Source: Alphaproteobacteria bacterium (lineage in GTDB: Bacteria > Pseudomonadota > Alphaproteobacteria > Micavibrionales > Micavibrionaceae). From it: a stretch of 6,873 nt of DNA. The stretch lies in assembly GCA_023140905.1 (NCBI GenBank), contig JAGLKS010000178.1:1-6873 (forward strand), given 5' to 3'. Numbering within the stretch: position 1 is the first letter of the stretch; each line of letters opens with the position of its first letter. Under the pieces are notes generated by a model. The model was not told the origin of the DNA, made no database searches, and worked only from the letters and a program-made list of their open reading frames with translations. A program made the translations under genes and the position numbers. This document shows positions 5,401 to 6,873 of the stretch, in pieces.

Positions 5401-6873
5401 AACATCGGCTGCAACAGAAGCCTTAATTGAAGCGTTGACATATCAAAACCTCAGCGAGACACCTGTTTTAGCGCGTGATGTTAATATTACTTTAATGCTT
5501 CCCGGTTTGGATAATATCTCTCTTAGCTACGTTGATATTGATTATTCTAATTTAGCCTTTGCAGATATAGATGGGGACGGAGACCTTGATGCTTTCATTG
5601 GGGAAAATTACGGCACTATTAAATATTATGAAAATAATGGGGCTGGTAATTTTGCTGAAGTTATCGGTGCGGGAAATCCTTTTGATGGTGTTGATATTGG
5701 GTCACGTGCTACCCCGTCTTTCGCCGATCTTGACGGCGATGGTGATCTTGATGTTTTCATCGGTGAGGATAATGGTAATATTAATTATTACGAAAATGAC
5801 GGCGCGGGTAATTTTTCCAGCGTAACAGGTGCGGGAAATCCTTTTGATGGTGTTGATATTGGGTCACGTGCCACCCCGTCCTTTGCGGATATAGACGGCG
5901 ACGGTGATCTTGACGCATTTATCGGGGAGTATGATGGTAATATTAATTATTATCAAAATGATGGAGCGGGGAATTTTTCCAGCGTAACAGGTGCGGGAAA
6001 TCCTTTTGATGGTGTCGATGTTGGTTATTATTCCAATTTGGCTTTTGCGGATATAGATGGGGACGGAGATTTTGATGTTTTTATTGGAGAGAGTAGTGGT
6101 ACGATTAAATATTACGAAAATGACGGCGCGGGTAATTTTGCTGAAATAACGGGTGCAGGGAATCCGCTTGATGGTGTTGATGTTGGGAGTTCTTCTGCTC
6201 CGGCTTTTGCGGATATAGATGGTGATGGTGATCTTGATATCTTTATTGGTGGATATTATAGTAATGGGATTAAATATTATGAAAATGATGGCGCAGGGAA
6301 TTTTTCGAATTCTAATTATACAATAATTCCAGCCATTACAGATGATTTGGGATCTAATGCTGCTCCAGTTCTTGTAGATATAGATGGTGATGGTGATCTT
6401 GATGCCTTTATTGGAGAGGGTGATGGTAATATTAATTATTACGAAAATGACGGCGCTGGTAATTTTACTGAAATAACGGGTGCGGGAAATCCCTTTGATG
6501 GTGTTGATGTAGGATACTATTCTGCCCCGTCTTTTGCAGATATAGATGGAGACGGTGATCTTGATGCATTTATTGGGGAGAGTGACGGTAATATTAATTA
6601 TTACCAAAATGACGGCGCGGGGAATTTTACGAGCATAACGGGTGCTGGAAATCCCTTTGATGGTGTTGATGTAGGGAGTTATTCCACTCCTACTTTTGCG
6701 GATATTAACGGTGATGGTAACATAGATGCTTTCATTGGGGAAAGTTATGGAACTATTTTTCATTATAGTAACAATGCAGGCACATTTATAAAAGTTACAG
6801 CAAATAGTAATTTATTCAACGGCGTTGATATAGGGAGTTATTCAACTCCGATTTTTGCGGATATTGACGGTGA
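2402..6873 (+). CDS. Giant LEPR-motif/DUF4347 modular surface protein with beta-propellers and FG-GAP/VCBS repeats, 3' partial
   Basis: The frame is uninterrupted for 1490 codons from TTG 2402 and leaves the window still open. An upstream in-frame TAA at 2396-2398 limits the start. Residues 1-47 lack a Sec signal. MRALEPRIMLDAA (48-60) is the LEPR-XLL-type motif found near the start of very large secreted proteins. DUF4347 spans about 118-276, with S172-H173-G174 and YGC216N. Module A1 covers 281-417, a seven-bladed lactonase/YVTN-like propeller 421-783, the resumed A1 strand 788-803, a cadherin domain about 801-898, module A2 901-1038, and FG-GAP/VCBS units about 1042 onward with DxDGDGDxD calcium loops. 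Only four cysteines were seen (30, 43, 216, 660). Such proteins usually act outside the cell in adhesion or biofilm. Lack of a Sec signal fits type I-like export, for which the M50-HlyD protein upstream is a candidate helper. Any RTX repeats or C-terminal secretion signal would lie beyond the window. The ligand is unknown. Confidence 0.9.
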   Translation, partial: MSFLSNNNVRQLLSEINALWFGRKPRALDCVGDGQLTSSALYCDYSVMRALEPRIMLDAALAGIIAETAFLDDSMDFLQDNIFTNETNHYSHDSKDVLNGLFEDYIPPQVSSHDNDNIVVFVDEGVDDLSAFLSNFDADIDVVVLASDRDGFRQIAQNLSNRTEVDAVHIFSHGRSGELILGDKALNSVTIGSYSDILSVIKGALSEKADLFLYGCNFAQDNQFISDLAELTGADVAASDDLTGAASLGGDWDLEIAIGEINAEVFAFENYNNVLAVLTVNDFDASITYDETDVNAGPQIIDAAVTLAGGTGVFSTYAMTVSSNGEATEKLSVNTQGYGVGEIAYNSGTGEVKYEGSAIGMVTSDGFDGADLIVHFNDNANNTSVEALIENLTYENTSDDPAAARTVTIDLNDGSIGNLVFSDTQTTGYYPGSLTFSPDGNYAYIASAVYDTIEIYSHNSITGQLTYLSQVKDGVDGVDGLDNVLNTTFSSDGNYFYAAGYNDDAVAIFSYDNTTGQLTYLSQVKDGVGGVDGLDGANNIIFSPDGNYAYVTGQNDNAVAVFSYDNTTGNLTYLSHVKDGVGGVDGLYGVRSITFSPDGDYAYAAGYTDDAVAIFSYDNTTGSLTYLSRVRDGSDGVDGLNGATQLTFSPDGNYAYVTGCNDSAVAIFSYDNTTGQLTYLSQVKDGVGGVDGLYGAMDIIFSPDGSYAYVTGYNDDAVAVFSYDNTTGNLTQIGFFKDGTVAGQKTVNGLNAVKSLTFSLDGKFIYAAGYYDHAVSIFEIAALVGENNVEFSKTVNITPVDDVLILNDQTLYAAEDMQVTDSVGTVQLVDPDGPAVTYTIMGGNADGVFAINAATGEITIADTTNLDFETTSQYVLTVDVTDGTNPDTASITININDASEAGFLVDLTQDVVFLENTVNSTAQIIDGNVTLSGGPANYSGYVLLISGPDSNNDQFNVQSTGTGVGEISVSDNNVLYEGSVIGLIVAIDTADMSIVLNSNATSAATEALIEALTYQNLSETPVLARDVNITLMLPGLDNISLSYVDIDYSNLAFADIDGDGDLDAFIGENYGTIKYYENNGAGNFAEVIGAGNPFDGVDIGSRATPSFADLDGDGDLDVFIGEDNGNINYYENDGAGNFSSVTGAGNPFDGVDIGSRATPSFADIDGDGDLDAFIGEYDGNINYYQNDGAGNFSSVTGAGNPFDGVDVGYYSNLAFADIDGDGDFDVFIGESSGTIKYYENDGAGNFAEITGAGNPLDGVDVGSSSAPAFADIDGDGDLDIFIGGYYSNGIKYYENDGAGNFSNSNYTIIPAITDDLGSNAAPVLVDIDGDGDLDAFIGEGDGNINYYENDGAGNFTEITGAGNPFDGVDVGYYSAPSFADIDGDGDLDAFIGESDGNINYYQNDGAGNFTSITGAGNPFDGVDVGSYSTPTFADINGDGNIDAFIGESYGTIFHYSNNAGTFIKVTANSNLFNGVDIGSYSTPIFADIDG
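2753..3229 (+). other. DUF4347 domain of the giant protein
   Basis: Residues 118-276 carry the hallmarks of DUF4347: a beta strand IVVFVDEGVDDL, then VDAVHIFSHGRSGEL, then ADLFLYGCNFAQD, then GADVAASDDLTGAASLGGDW. The family is common just after the LEPR motif in giant repeat proteins, and its function is not established to my knowledge. His173 in SHG and Cys216 in YGCN follow hydrophobic strands, as the catalytic His and Cys do in caspase-like (clan CD) peptidases. That resemblance is my inference from motif order. Confidence 0.85.
3242..3652 (+). repeat. Cadherin-like module A1 (homologous to A2 at 5102-5515)
   Basis: Residues 281-417 share with A2 the ordered motifs QIIDxxVTLxGG, GVGEI, YEGSxIG, EALIExLTYxN and ARxVxI. 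This is the Ig/cadherin-like module common in giant adhesins, whose usual ending is a strand such as VTVTxVND. Here the end of the module (NNVEFSKTVNITPVDD, 4760-4807) is separated from the rest by the beta-propeller, so A1 appears split. Confidence 0.7.
3662..4753 (+). repeat. Seven-bladed lactonase/YVTN-like beta-propeller, 159-bp units
   Basis: Seven copies of FSPDGNYAY-like strands are seen, each followed by VAIFSYDNTTGQLTYLSQ-like strands (the last copy ends at IFEIAALV). Equivalent codons at 3791, 3950, 4109, 4268, 4427 and 4586 are each exactly 159 bp (53 residues) apart. The blade motif matches the lactonase/YVTN class of propellers (L-x-F-S-P-D-G-x-Y-x-Y, then V-x-x-F, then T-G-x-L). 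Seven copies are what a closed propeller of this class needs. The loops DGVGGVDGLDGA are acidic and glycine-rich. Bases 3914-3984 and 4391-4461 (blades 2 and 5) are identical over 71 bp, a sign of recent duplication or gene conversion. A binding role seems likelier than lactonase activity, though neither is shown. Confidence 0.85.
4802..5095 (+). other. Cadherin domain of the giant protein
   Basis: Residues 801-898 show the cadherin pattern: VGTVQLVDPDGPAVTYTI, then FAINAATGEITIADTTNLDF and ETTSQYVLTVDVTDG, ending in ASITININD. These acidic positions usually bind calcium and stiffen tandem domains. This is the only canonical cadherin unit in the window. It sits between the resumed end of module A1 and the start of module A2. 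Confidence 0.8.
5102..5515 (+). repeat. Cadherin-like module A2 (homologous to A1)
   Basis: Residues 901-1038 align with A1 motif for motif (QIIDGNVTLSGG, TGVGEI, YEGSVIGL, EALIEALTYQN, ARDVNITL). Like A1 it stops after the ARxVxI strand and gives way to a propeller-forming array, here FG-GAP/VCBS. No closing strand of the VNITPVDD type appears before the window ends. Confidence 0.7.
5525..6873 (+). repeat. FG-GAP/VCBS calcium-binding repeat array, 162-bp units, incomplete at 3' end
   Basis: Units of FADIDGDGDLDAFIGE, then NINYYENDGAGNF, then TGAGNPFDGVDVG recur. The FAD codon for Ala (or its equivalent) falls at 5561, 5723, 5885, 6047, 6209, 6374, 6536, 6698 and 6857. The spacing is 162 bp except 165 bp for the unit from 6209 and 159 bp for the last. 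Eight units are complete and the ninth is cut. DxDGDGDxD is the EF-hand-like calcium loop of FG-GAP (integrin-alpha-type) propeller blades. The unit from 6209 is divergent in its second half (FSNSNYTIIPAITDDLGS) and the one from 6698 has NGDGN in place of DGDGD. Bases 5666-5709 and 5828-5871 are identical over 44 bp, which indicates recent repeat turnover. More than seven units implies a second propeller or a longer array downstream. Confidence 0.88.

Noticed and set aside
5864..6763. A 299-codon open frame on the minus strand across the FG-GAP/VCBS array
   Set aside because: The repeat period is a multiple of three, so a minus-strand frame free of stops in one unit stays free in all. The product is a low-complexity Ile/Asn/Thr-rich periodic sequence, while the plus strand encodes a recognisable calcium-binding repeat.
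3662..6873. The regularly spaced repeats as a CRISPR array
   Set aside because: The 159- and 162-bp units are translated protein repeats in one open frame, without short conserved repeats separated by unique spacers.

Overview
The window holds two same-strand genes, both cut by its edges, separated by about 380 bp of AT-rich, repeat-bearing intergenic DNA. The proteins point to a Gram-negative proteobacterium. The first gene is an inner-membrane M50 metalloprotease fused to a HlyD-type periplasmic adaptor. The second encodes a giant modular surface or secreted protein that opens with a LEPR-XLL-type motif and a DUF4347 domain. The DNA is AT-rich. The wording of the LEPR motif (LEPRIMLDAA) resembles forms I associate with alphaproteobacteria, but this is a weak taxonomic hint and no species is claimed.

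Layout. Positions 2-2020 (+) are the 3' part of the M50-HlyD gene. The frame is open right back to base 2 and encodes a family-typical N-terminal stretch, so the ATG at 68 is internal and the real start lies upstream. Positions 2021-2401 are non-coding as far as I can tell. They carry two related dyad repeats (TATAGTAG...CTACTATA type, flanked by TA) that look like remnants of a small IS or MITE, possibly IS630/mariner-like. They also carry a small hairpin, a palindrome containing TATAAT, and a ribosome binding site. Positions 2402-6873 (+) are one uninterrupted frame of 1490 codons that runs off the end. It probably starts at a TTG seven bases after AGGAG.

The giant protein reads, in order: an N-terminal segment without a Sec signal; the LEPR motif; DUF4347 with a SHG...YGCN His/Cys pair; a first cadherin-like module (A1); a seven-bladed lactonase/YVTN-like beta-propeller built from exact 159-bp units; a return to the terminal strand of A1; a cadherin domain; a second module (A2) homologous to A1; and then a calcium-binding FG-GAP/VCBS array of 162-bp units, eight complete and a ninth cut by the window edge. 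Both A modules appear to be interrupted at the same point by a propeller-forming array, so the architecture looks nested rather than simply linear.

How they may work together (inference): the M50-HlyD fusion would sit in the inner membrane with its adaptor arm in the periplasm and help export or process the giant protein. The ABC ATPase and outer-membrane partners expected of a type I-like pathway are not in this window. The most interesting points are the gene pairing, the nested propellers, the caspase-like His/Cys pair in DUF4347, and the start region, where a one-base change in a T6 run would bring a nearby ATG into frame.
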